The notes: generated by a model not told the origin, from the sequence alone. DNA of 6,060 nt from Thermoanaerobaculia bacterium (GCA_023700825.1 JAMPYE010000286.1:1-6060); one strand, 5' to 3'. Counted from the first letter of the stretch, positions 1 through 5,863 are shown. Program-made: numbers and translations.

Positions 1-32
1 GCCGTCTGGCCTGCCGCTTGGCCTGCCTGCTC

Positions 33-55
33 ATCGCCTCTCGCCTCTCGCCTTC
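33..55 (+). repeat. GCCTCTC-type short repeat, copy 1
   Basis: This is a pyrimidine-rich run built from the heptamer GCCTCTC and its variant GCCTTCT. The 23 bases are identical to the reverse complement of 4000-4022, at the 3' end of the ligase-like gene. The similarity appears to continue weakly on the left (TGCCTGCTC here against TGTCTGCCG there). It lies downstream of the terminator of the 130-825 gene and is not part of any gene I can support. It is best read as a dispersed intergenic repeat. Confidence 0.6.
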
Positions 56-70
56 TCGCCTTCTGTCTCC

Positions 71-100
71 ATAAACAATCGAGGCGGCTTGCGCCGCCTC
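71..100 (-). terminator. Rho-independent-like terminator of the 130-825 gene
   Basis: Read on the minus strand, a perfect 8-bp stem (GAGGCGGC / GCCGCCTC, 81-88 and 93-100) with a 4-base loop is followed by GATTGTTTAT, a T-rich though imperfect tail. It begins about 30 bases after the stop codon of the minus-strand gene 130-825, the expected place and orientation for its terminator. The tail lacks a clean run of T, so efficiency is uncertain. Confidence 0.62.
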
Positions 101-129
101 GTGGATACGATGAATTGTCTGGTTCGCGA

Positions 130-825
130 CTACGGTCGCGCCGTCGAGAGGGGGACGAGAGGATCTTCGTCCTGGTCGTTCTCCGTGATAATGACGGCAC
201 CGACGGCGGCGCCGCCGGCCATCACGAGCGCCGACTTCTTCCAGGCGATCGGGCAGAGCAGGTCGTCACCGTTGCGCGCGAGCTTCTCGCGGCACTCTTC
301 GTTCGGCATCATCTCGCCCTGCGCGTTCACGAGGGCGACGATGCCGCCACAGCGGAAGCCGGGAGGAATCGCCTTCTGGTCGGGCTTCGTGTAGCCGATG
401 ACGAGGTTGCGCGCGATCTGCTTTTCTTCCTCGGTCAGCTCCGGCGCAGCACAGCCGGTGCGAACTTCGACCTTGAAGCCCTCCGTCGCGACGCGACGCC
501 CCGAGGCGTCGATCGCCTCGATGCGGTAGTTGACCTTCTCGACGCCTTCGAGCGCGACCGGGATGTAGCCCCAGTAGCTTCCCGCGTTGCCGTTCGACGG
601 GCGCATCGTCGTGTAGTAGTCCTCGCTCAGCCCGTCGGCGTTGAAGTAGAGGACGACCTGGTCGACGCGCTCCGTTCCCGTGACTTCGGCGACGATCTTC
701 ATGCTTCTGCAACGGTCGGGAAAGCAGCCGGGAGGCGTGTGCGTCACGCTCGAGCCCTGCGCTCCCGCCGTGGCGGGAATCGTCGCGAGAATCAGTGCGG
801 CGAATAGGTGTTTCAGATCGGTCAT
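130..825 (-). CDS. Secreted/anchored protein of unknown function, cysteine-rich
   Basis: This is a 231-residue protein that I do not recognise as a named family. The N-terminus is a clear signal peptide: Lys at 5, a hydrophobic core at about 7-19, and a likely cleavage site after AGA at about 22, so the rest is outside the cytoplasm. Residues about 43-122 look like a beta-sandwich of Ig/fibronectin type: VDQVVLYFNADG, YWGYIPVAL and YRIEAIDASGRR alternate as strands and turns. The second half carries cysteines at 125, 159, 178 and 191, which with C34 and C39 make six and could form three disulfides. Residues about 198-213 (ALVMAGGAAVGAVII) are hydrophobic enough for a C-terminal membrane segment, followed by an acidic tail. 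The ATG at 825-823 has AGGAG five bases upstream, and a promoter lies at 856-884; the stop is TAG. The gene looks like a single transcription unit with its own terminator. An envelope binding or structural role is possible, but no catalytic motif is visible. Confidence 0.85.
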   Translation of the reverse strand: MTDLKHLFAALILATIPATAGAQGSSVTHTPPGCFPDRCRSMKIVAEVTGTERVDQVVLYFNADGLSEDYYTTMRPSNGNAGSYWGYIPVALEGVEKVNYRIEAIDASGRRVATEGFKVEVRTGCAAPELTEEEKQIARNLVIGYTKPDQKAIPPGFRCGGIVALVNAQGEMMPNEECREKLARNGDDLLCPIAWKKSALVMAGGAAVGAVIITENDQDEDPLVPLSTARP

Positions 826-830
826 CCTCG

Positions 831-835
831 CTCCT
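831..835 (-). promoter_or_regulatory. Shine-Dalgarno of the 130-825 gene
   Basis: On the minus strand AGGAG stands five bases before the ATG at 825. This supports that ATG as the start and agrees with the signal peptide beginning there. Confidence 0.7.
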
Positions 836-855
836 GGTGAGGTGGGGGCAAGCCG

Positions 856-884
856 AGAGTAGCGTTGCGAGCCCGGTTCGTCAA
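856..884 (-). promoter_or_regulatory. Sigma70-type promoter candidate for the 130-825 gene
   Basis: On the minus strand TTGACG (884-879, five of six matches to TTGACA) is separated by exactly 17 bases from TACTCT (861-856, three of six matches to TATAAT). Transcription would begin near 849, giving a leader of about 24 bases that contains the AGGAG site. The -10 is weak, so this is a good candidate by geometry rather than a certainty. Confidence 0.5.
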
Positions 885-936
885 TCTACAACAACGTCGC
901 GCGGAGGGTCGGGCTACCGAAGGATAGGTCCCTGGG

Positions 937-973
937 GGATTTCGGATTTCGGATTTCGGATTTGCTTCGCTTC
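937..973 (+). repeat. GGATTTC heptamer array, left inverted arm
   Basis: Three GGATTTC units are followed by a terminal GGATTTG unit and the tail CTTCGCTTC. The whole 37 bases are the exact reverse complement of 1148-1184. The array lies between two minus-strand genes, downstream of 1198-2586 and upstream of the 130-825 promoter. Related arrays are at 5874-5901 and 5962-5975. Confidence 0.9.
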
Positions 974-1001
974 ACGAAGGTTGGTGCAGGCGCGCCGGTG
1001 A

Positions 1002-1096
1002 GCGCGAACACCGCGGACTGAAGAGCTCATCCGTACTACCCTGCGGGATCCCTCCTCCCTCGCCCGCTTCGCGGGACTCGGTCGTCGGGATGACAA
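1002..1096 (+). repeat. REP-like dispersed element, copy A
   Basis: This copy matches 4124-4218 on the same strand. The last 77 bases (1020-1096) differ at about six positions without gaps, and the first part matches less well. It has a core of GTACTACCCTGCGGGATC, a small stem CCCGC-TTC-GCGGG and an end TCGGGATGAC. An inverted, shorter relative is at 4060-4114. Size, internal stem and intergenic position fit a REP/MITE-like family. No transposase is present in the window. Confidence 0.8.
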
Positions 1097-1147
1097 CGCT
1101 GCGGCGAGCTCTACGACGGGTGGGCTCGAGCAGCGCGACTCATCCGG

Positions 1148-1191
1148 GAAGCGAAGCAAATCCGAAATCCGAAATCCGAAATCCGCAATCC
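1148..1191 (-). repeat. GGATTTC heptamer array, right inverted arm
   Basis: Read on the minus strand it is GGATTGC, three GGATTTC units, then the terminal GGATTTG unit and a CTTCGCTTC tail. It begins only seven bases after the TAG of the minus-strand gene 1198-2586. The sequence beyond the tail (CGGATGAGT, minus strand, about 1138-1146) recurs as TGGATGAGT after the array at 5874-5901, so the repeated unit is longer than the heptamers alone. Confidence 0.88.
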
Positions 1192-1197
1192 CCGACC

Positions 1198-2586
1198 CTA
1201 CTCCTCTCCGAGGATCGCCTTCATGTAGTGATCGACGAAGGGGCTCGGGGCGAGGCGCGGGGCGGCTTCGGCCATGAGCGGCTTGGCCTCCGCGACGCGG
1301 CCGGTCTCGAAGAGGGCGATGGCCGCGTAGAAGCGGTAGCGATCCTCGGCGGCCCGGAACGGCTCGACCATCGAAATCTGCGACACTCCGGTCCGCCAGT
1401 CGCGCGCGAGGCACGAGGCCTCGAGCATGGCGAGACGCAGTTCGCGGCTCTCGGGGGTTCTCCTCAGCTCGTCGCGCAGCAGTTTCTGTGCATCCACCGG
1501 CTCATTCGCGGCGAGCCGCTTCTTCGCGGCCATGAGCGCGGCGCTGACGCGGTCCTGCGCCCCGGTGAAGCTCCCGGTCGATGTCTTCACGGGAGCCTCG
1601 ATCACCTCGGGAGCGGCCGCGGCCGGGGTCGACGGCGGCGGCGCATCCGCGGACTCCTGTGCCGAGGGCTCGGCCGCTGCCGGGGCCTCGTCCGCTGCCG
1701 GCGCGTCGGTCGGCTCCGGCGGCGCGGACTGCGCCGCGGCGCTCGACGCCGTTCTCGCGCGCCAGCTCTCCATCGCCGAAGCGACGTCGGCGCGCTGGAG
1801 GTCGGCCTCGCCGATCCGCGTCGCGAGCGCGTCGGCCTGCTCGTCGTTCTTCGTCCGGGTGAAGACGACGAAGGCGTCTGCGACGATGCCGGGAATCTCG
1901 GACCAGGCCGCGTCGGGCATCGCGCGCAGCTCCTTGATCGCCTCGCCGTCCGCCTTGCGCGCGGTGAAGATGGCGAGCCTCATCGCGTGCGCCTCCGCGG
2001 AGCTCGCGTCGGCGCGCAGCGCCTTGTCGGTCCATCGGAGGACCGCCTTCTGGTCTCCCCGCTCGCGCGCCCCGCGCGCGAGCTCGAGAGGCCACTCGGG
2101 ATTCGAGGGCTCCGAGGACGCCTTGCCCTCGAGATAGCGGCGCCGCTGATCGGGCGTCATCTCCTCGGTGGCACGCACGGCGGACGACACGAGGGTCGCG
2201 AGCGACGGGACGGAGACGATCGATTCCTTCGGCAGGCTTGCAGTCAGGATCTTCTCGAACGCGGCGCGCTCGTCGGCACTGAGGGCGGCCTTCGCGTAGG
2301 AGGGAAATTGCCGCTCCACCGTGATGAAGCGAGTGAGGGTCTTCTGCAGCTCTTCCTTCCGCCCCGCGGCCGATTCGGCGAGGGCGAGGCGCACGAGCCC
2401 TTCGGAGAGGAGCGTGGTGCGGTCGAGCAGACCGAAATTGGCGATCCGGTAGTAGTCGATCGCCTCGACGAGCCTGCCGGCGCGATGCGCCTCCGCGCCG
2501 AGCCGGAGCTGCGTCTCGTAGAAGTCGGCGCCGGAGGCGGAAAACGCCCCTATCATGAGCAGCGTCAGAAGGGCGGCCGCTTTCGT
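1198..2586 (-). CDS. Exported TPR-like protein with Ala/Pro-rich linker
   Basis: This is a protein of about 462 residues counted from an inferred start at 2586. Residues 2-19 (KAAALLTLLMIGAFSASG) form a signal peptide or membrane anchor. Residues about 20-115 form a TPR-like helical domain (GAEAHRAGRLVEAIDYYRIA, then SEGLVRLALAESAAGRKEEL), with further helical pairs at about 165-275. Residues about 279-335 are an Ala/Pro/Glu/Ser-rich, probably disordered linker. Residues about 342-460 are a second TPR-like region (AANEPVDAQKLLRDELRRTPESRELRLAMLEA as successive helices). No catalytic motif is seen; a scaffold role in the envelope is likely. The start is uncertain. The nearest in-frame ATG (2556) would cut the signal peptide, while a TTG at 2700 would add 38 charged residues that are the antisense of the ligase's first membrane helix. 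The codon at 2586 that best fits is ACG, with GGAGGA eleven bases upstream. The gene is divergent from the ligase-like gene, which suggests a related function. Confidence 0.8.
   Translation of the reverse strand, partial: TKAAALLTLLMIGAFSASGADFYETQLRLGAEAHRAGRLVEAIDYYRIANFGLLDRTTLLSEGLVRLALAESAAGRKEELQKTLTRFITVERQFPSYAKAALSADERAAFEKILTASLPKESIVSVPSLATLVSSAVRATEEMTPDQRRRYLEGKASSEPSNPEWPLELARGARERGDQKAVLRWTDKALRADASSAEAHAMRLAIFTARKADGEAIKELRAMPDAAWSEIPGIVADAFVVFTRTKNDEQADALATRIGEADLQRADVASAMESWRARTASSAAAQSAPPEPTDAPAADEAPAAAEPSAQESADAPPPSTPAAAAPEVIEAPVKTSTGSFTGAQDRVSAALMAAKKRLAANEPVDAQKLLRDELRRTPESRELRLAMLEASCLARDWRTGVSQISMVEPFRAAEDRYRFYAAIALFETGRVAEAKPLMAEAAPRLAPSPFVDHYMKAILGEE
2551..2556 (+). 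promoter_or_regulatory. Possible -10 element for the ligase-like gene
   Basis: TATCAT matches TATAAT at five of six positions and would give a leader of about 24 bases before the TTG at 2587. No recognisable -35 lies at the right distance upstream, and the site is inside the 5' coding part of the opposite gene, so it is only a candidate. Confidence 0.22.
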
Positions 2587-4038
2587 TTGAAGTCTAGTCC
2601 TCCATTCATCCTCGAGAATTTCGGCATCGAGCGGTCTAAACCGCTCGAATCGGCTGCGTTCTTCCTGCTGCTCGTATTCCTTGTAACGGCGCCGTTCCAA
2701 TGGGGAGCGGTCCTGCCGGGCGGGAAGTTGACGATCGAGCTTTTCGCCTTTGCGATCGCGTCAATGATACTCGTCTCGCGCGCGCCGCTGCGCGCGCTGA
2801 GGGCAGTCGCGGTGCCTCTCGCGGCGCTGGCGCTCCTCGCGCTGCTCGGCGCGGCGCAACTGCTGCCGCTGGGGGCGGCGGCGATCGACGCGGTCGCGCC
2901 GTTCAGCGGCGACGTGTACGACGAGACGAACGCGGTGCTCGCGGCGTGGGGGCGCGCGCCGGTCGTCGCGCGGATCAGCATCGCCCCGTACGAGACGAAG
3001 AGCGCAGCGCTGCTCGTCGCGTCGTACGCCGCGCTGCTCGCGTCGTCGGTGGTGCTCCTGCAGTCGCGGCGCAGGCGGCGCGTCTTCGTGGGCGTGGTGA
3101 TGCTCAACGCGATCGCGCACTCGATGTGGGCCACGGCGTCGTTCGGCCCGCGGGAGTCGGGACGCATCTCCGGGCCGTTCGTCAACCCGAACCATTTCGC
3201 AGGCTGGCTCGAGATCGCGCTCGGCCTGGGGTTCGCACTGCTCTGGCGCGAGGTGCTGCACAACCGCGAGCGCGGCCGCGGGGCGAAGGACCGCGCGGAG
3301 AAGATCGAGCGGCGGATGATGCCGGTCTCCGCGGCGATCCTCGCGTGGGGCGTCGTCGCGATCGGCATCGGCCTGACGAAGTCGCGCGGCGGGATCGCGG
3401 CAGCGGTGGCGGCGACGTTTCTGGTCGCGCTGATCGCGCTGATGCACCAGAACCTGCAGCGAAGGGCGCGCTTGGCGGTGGCGATCGGCGCGGGGCTGCT
3501 GGCCGCGGTGGCGCTCACGGCGCTCGTGGCGCGCGACGAGCCGGTGATCCGCTTCCTCGAGTCGGACCCGCGGGAGATCGGCGCCGACACGCGCGTCACG
3601 CTCTGGCGCACGTCGCTCGACGCGTGGCGGCTCTCTCCACACACCGGCACGGGGCTCGGCACCTTCCGCGAGGCATACCGTCACGTGCAGCCGCGCGAGC
3701 TGAAAGCGCTCGTGGAGCAGGCCCACAGCGACCCGCTCCAGCTGCTGGTCACGGCGGGATGGATCGGCTTCGCGCTCGGCGCGATCGCGGCGATCTCGAC
3801 GCTCGTGATCCTGGTGCGGCGCTGGAAGTCGCAGCCGCATCGCGAGGAGGGCGCGTTCGCGCTGGGCGGGCTCTGCGCCATCGCCTGCCTGCTCCTCCAC
3901 GGCCTCGTCGAGTTCAACTTCTCGATTCCCGCGATCCCCGCGACCCTCGCCTGCGTCACCGGCATGGCGATCGCGGCGGCGATGTACGGAGCGGAGGCGG
4001 AAGGCGAGAGGCGAGAGGCGATCGGCAGACAGGAGTAG
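2587..4038 (+). CDS. O-antigen ligase/polymerase (Wzy_C) family membrane protein
   Basis: This is a 483-residue integral membrane protein. Family members use undecaprenyl-diphosphate-linked glycan at the periplasmic face, either joining O-antigen to lipid A-core (WaaL type) or polymerising repeat units (Wzy type); the sequence does not decide which. Hydrophobic segments occur at about 22-41, 46-63, 73-98, 138-158, 166-184, 206-220, 246-262, 270-286, 295-314, 384-409, 423-438 and 446-467. Family marks appear in the expected order: SGRISGPFVNPNHFAGWL (191-208), KSRGG (265-269), R336 and LW (339-340) followed by P351 and the glycine series GTGLGTF (354-360) at the end of the long periplasmic loop, AHSDPLQLL (379-387) and HGLVEFNFSIPA (438-449). 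The length is usual for the family. I chose TTG at 2587 because it is the only usual start codon close before the first membrane helix; an AAGGG lies 13 bases upstream, which is poor. The frame stays open far upstream, but that part is antisense to the TPR gene. The last residues (EGERREAIGRQE) are encoded by a dispersed repeat. The TPR-like neighbours suit a polysaccharide assembly role. Confidence 0.86.
   Translation: MKSSPPFILENFGIERSKPLESAAFFLLLVFLVTAPFQWGAVLPGGKLTIELFAFAIASMILVSRAPLRALRAVAVPLAALALLALLGAAQLLPLGAAAIDAVAPFSGDVYDETNAVLAAWGRAPVVARISIAPYETKSAALLVASYAALLASSVVLLQSRRRRRVFVGVVMLNAIAHSMWATASFGPRESGRISGPFVNPNHFAGWLEIALGLGFALLWREVLHNRERGRGAKDRAEKIERRMMPVSAAILAWGVVAIGIGLTKSRGGIAAAVAATFLVALIALMHQNLQRRARLAVAIGAGLLAAVALTALVARDEPVIRFLESDPREIGADTRVTLWRTSLDAWRLSPHTGTGLGTFREAYRHVQPRELKALVEQAHSDPLQLLVTAGWIGFALGAIAAISTLVILVRRWKSQPHREEGAFALGGLCAIACLLLHGLVEFNFSIPAIPATLACVTGMAIAAAMYGAEAEGERREAIGRQE
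2598..2603 (-). promoter_or_regulatory. Possible Shine-Dalgarno of the TPR-like gene
   Basis: GGAGGA on the minus strand stands eleven bases before the ACG codon at 2586. It is the best ribosome site near the inferred signal peptide and argues that translation begins close to 2586. The spacing is slightly long. Confidence 0.42.
2627..2648. promoter_or_regulatory. 22-base inverted repeat between divergent starts
   Basis: TCGAGCGGT and ACCGCTCGA (2627-2635 and 2640-2648) form a perfect 9-bp inverted repeat around the 4-base centre CTAA. It lies about 40 bases upstream of the inferred start of the minus-strand TPR gene and also within codons 14-21 of the ligase-like gene. It could be an operator for a dimeric regulator, an RNA hairpin early in the ligase message, or chance. 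Confidence 0.4.
4000..4022 (-). repeat. GCCTCTC-type short repeat, copy 2, inside the ligase 3' end
   Basis: These bases are the exact reverse complement of 33-55 and consist of GGCGAGA-type heptamers on the plus strand. Here they are translated as the end of the ligase-like protein (EGERREAI, then GRQE and TAG). The membrane domain ends before the repeat, so the repeat seems to supply a dispensable hydrophilic tail and the stop codon. Confidence 0.65.
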
Positions 4039-4059
4039 GTCGGGCAATGCGCACCCGCT

Positions 4060-4114
4060 GTCATCCCGATCCCGCGAAGCGGGTGAGCCGGGATCTCGCA
4101 GGGTAGTACGCACG
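4060..4114 (-). repeat. REP-like dispersed element, copy B (inverted, shorter)
   Basis: On the minus strand it reads TGCGTACTACCCTGCGAGATC, split here as TGCGTACTAC and CCTGCGAGATC, and ends with CCCGCTTCGCGGG and TCGGGATGAC, like copies A and C. It lacks about a dozen bases in the middle of those copies. It starts about 20 bases after the stop of the ligase-like gene. Confidence 0.72.
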
Positions 4115-4166
4115 CACCGACGGGCGCGTACGACGCGGGCCGAGGAGATCATGCGTACTACCCTGC
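4098..4166. terminator. Hairpin from inverted REP-like copies between convergent genes
   Basis: GCAGGGTAGTACGCA (4098-4112) pairs perfectly over 15 bp with TGCGTACTACCCTGC (4152-4166), leaving a loop of 39 bases; further weaker pairing is possible outside. It sits between the convergent stops at 4038 and 4240 and could limit read-through or protect 3' ends of both messages. There is no T-run, so a classical intrinsic terminator is not shown. Confidence 0.4.
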
Positions 4167-4218
4167 GGGATCCCTCCTCCGTCGCCCGCTTCGCGTGGCT
4201 CGGTCGTCGGGATGACAA
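4124..4218 (+). repeat. REP-like dispersed element, copy C
   Basis: This is the partner of copy A at 1002-1096 on the same strand, with about six differences over the last 77 bases. Two of them change the small internal stem seen in A and B (CCCGC-TTC-GCGTG in place of GCGGG). It ends 20 bases from the stop of the minus-strand gene 4238-5863. Confidence 0.8.
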
Positions 4219-4237
4219 GCGCGATCCGAGATCGCCT

Positions 4238-5863
4238 TTACCGCACCGCGGACTCGCCTAACACGATCTTCCCTCCGGCTTCGGCGCGCACGGCGAGGGC
4301 GCGGCGGCCGGAGAGGGACTCGAGGGGGACGGGGATCGTCGTAGGGCCGCGCACGACGACGCTTCCCGACCGGCCTCCGTCCCAGCCCCACGAGACGAGC
4401 GCCGGCTCCGCGGCGCCGACCGCGACGTCGACGACGGCGCGCGACCGCGTCGTCGGATCGACGCAGAGCGCGAGCGTTCCCGCGCCGCTCCAGGCGGAGG
4501 CGGGGATCGGCTGCGGGGTCATCGACGCGATGCGGCGCGAGAGCGCTTCGCGGGCCGCGGGGTCGGGAGCGGCGTCGCGCGCCGCGAGCAGCGGGCCGCA
4601 CTCGTCCCGCGCCCCGGGCGCGAGCTCGTCGAGGATCTTCCGCGCGCGCTCCGCGTCACCGCGCCGGAGAAAGGCGCGCGCGATCTCGACGATCGCAGGC
4701 GTCCACTCGAAGCCGCCGCGGCTCTGCGACGCGAAGAGGAGCTCCTGCGCGGCGAACGGGTCGTCGCCGAGGGCGAGCGCGCGCGCGGCGACGGGCTCGG
4801 GGACTCCCGAGAGGCTTCCGGCAAGGCGCGCGAGCACGGCTCCGTCGACGCCCGCCTCCCTCCCGTCGAGGAAGTAGCGGAGCAGCCTCGCGCGAGGGTC
4901 GTTAGGCCACGCGCCGCGGCGCATCGGTGGCCAGAGCGCGGCGACGCGCGACGCTTCGCGCCGCCCCTGCGGCGTGTCGAGCTCCTCGAGGCTGTAGGCC
5001 GAGACCCAGGCGGGAACAGCGAGCTGCAGGCCGTAGCGATCGCCGCGCCGCGCGAGCGTCTCGATGCGCTCGAGGTCCGCGGCGCGCGACGCCGCGACGA
5101 CCGAGTCGAGCCGGGCGCGGATCGACGACGCGGCGCCGGCGTTCCGCTCGCGCAGCTCGCGCGCCATCGCCACGCGAAGGACGGTCGCGTCGTCGGGCAG
5201 AAGGCCGATCGCCGTCTCGCTCCCCTCGAGCGCCACGACCGCGCCGTAGCTCCGCTCCACGAAGCGCGCGCTTCGCATCGCGGCGCGGAGCGCGTCCTGC
5301 GGCGCCTGTCTCGTGTCCGCGCGCCCGATGATCTCGAGGTAGCCGCCACCGAGAAAGGCGCGGATCGCGTGGTTGCCGGGCGCGAGGGCGCAGGCCAGAA
5401 GCGCCGGGACCTCCCAGCGATCGACGTCGCGAACGACGGCCGCGGGCGACTCGCGCCGGCTCTTCGTGTAGACGAGCTGCGCGAGCATCGAGTGGTGGAA
5501 CGCCCAGCCGGGACGCAGCTCGACGGCGCGCAGCGCGAGCTCGATCGCCGCGTCGATCTCGCCGCCGGTCGCGGCGACGGAACGTACCCAGGCGGCGCGC
5601 GTCGCGGGATCCAGATCCTTCATTCGCACGCTGCCGTAGACATCCTCGAGAGTCATCGACGCGGCGATCACCGCGCCGAGATCGGCCTGGGGCTGCAGCC
5701 GGAGCGTCGCGACGTCGTCAGCCCGCCTGAGGTCGAGCTCGAAGCGGTCGACGAACGCTTCGATCGGCGTACGCTCGCGCCGGTCCGCGCGGTACGCGAG
5801 CCACGACGCCGCGAGCAGCGCGAGGGCGAAAAGGACGAGGGCGATGTCACGGAGGAGGCGCAT
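4238..5863 (-). CDS. Membrane-anchored helical-repeat (TPR-like) protein, beta-rich C-terminus
   Basis: This is a 541-residue protein with no family I can name. A single N-terminal hydrophobic segment at about 6-24 (IALVLFALALLAASWLAYRA) is preceded by Arg and followed by RADRRERT, so it may be a membrane anchor rather than a cleaved signal. Residues about 35-85 are a linker domain. Residues about 90-450 are almost all amphipathic helices; TPR-like pairs are clearest at 103-130 (IDAAIELALRAVELRPGWAF) and 388-415 (VEIARAFLRRGDAERARKIL). Residues about 458-540 alternate short strands (GTLALCVDP, RAVVDVAVG, GSVVVRG, RALAVRAEAGGKIVLGE), suggesting a small beta-sandwich. No catalytic residues stand out. 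The ATG at 5863 is the only start before the membrane segment, but no clear Shine-Dalgarno precedes it; the heptamer repeat begins eleven bases upstream. The gene converges on the ligase-like gene. A role as a helper in surface polysaccharide assembly is a guess from position and architecture. Confidence 0.82.
   Translation of the reverse strand: MRLLRDIALVLFALALLAASWLAYRADRRERTPIEAFVDRFELDLRRADDVATLRLQPQADLGAVIAASMTLEDVYGSVRMKDLDPATRAAWVRSVAATGGEIDAAIELALRAVELRPGWAFHHSMLAQLVYTKSRRESPAAVVRDVDRWEVPALLACALAPGNHAIRAFLGGGYLEIIGRADTRQAPQDALRAAMRSARFVERSYGAVVALEGSETAIGLLPDDATVLRVAMARELRERNAGAASSIRARLDSVVAASRAADLERIETLARRGDRYGLQLAVPAWVSAYSLEELDTPQGRREASRVAALWPPMRRGAWPNDPRARLLRYFLDGREAGVDGAVLARLAGSLSGVPEPVAARALALGDDPFAAQELLFASQSRGGFEWTPAIVEIARAFLRRGDAERARKILDELAPGARDECGPLLAARDAAPDPAAREALSRRIASMTPQPIPASAWSGAGTLALCVDPTTRSRAVVDVAVGAAEPALVSWGWDGGRSGSVVVRGPTTIPVPLESLSGRRALAVRAEAGGKIVLGESAVR

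Larger units (their letters stand above)
937..1191. repeat. Composite inverted-repeat element in the 826-1197 gap
   Basis: Most of the 372-base gap between the two minus-strand genes is repeat rather than gene. Two heptamer arms (937-973 and 1148-1184, 37 of 37 bases complementary) enclose 174 bases, which contain a REP-like element (1002-1096). Reading frames here are short and lack a convincing start, ribosome site or protein pattern. A transcript could form a long stem from the arms, and it sits where the 1198-2586 transcript would end, so transcript-end stabilisation or termination is possible. The arrangement could also be two insertions of the same repeat in opposite orientation. Confidence 0.75.

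Noticed and set aside
115..807. Plus-strand frame opposite the 130-825 gene
   Set aside because: It lacks a ribosome site and signal; the minus-strand gene has a promoter, Shine-Dalgarno, signal peptide and terminator.
937..1191. CRISPR array
   Set aside because: The units are contiguous 7-base repeats without spacers, and the longer repeats occur once per gap; no cas gene is present.
1090..2586. Long open plus-strand frame continuous with the ligase-like gene
   Set aside because: It is antisense to the TPR-like gene, rich in Arg/Gly/Leu with no domain pattern, and its first part runs through the repeat element. Open frames of this kind are common opposite genes in GC-rich DNA.
2587..2700. 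N-terminal extension of the TPR-like gene to a TTG at 2700
   Set aside because: The added 38 residues are mostly Glu, Arg and Gln and mirror the first membrane helix of the ligase-like protein on the other strand. They would also bury the signal peptide.
2565..3662. Minus-strand frame of 365 residues opposite the ligase-like gene
   Set aside because: Composition is Ser/Ala/Arg-rich with no recognisable fold; the plus strand carries clear Wzy_C motifs and membrane helices.
4212..4877. Plus-strand frame opposite the 4238-5863 gene
   Set aside because: It starts in a REP-like element and is Arg/Ser/Ala-rich without a ribosome site; the minus strand has the better protein with an N-terminal membrane anchor.
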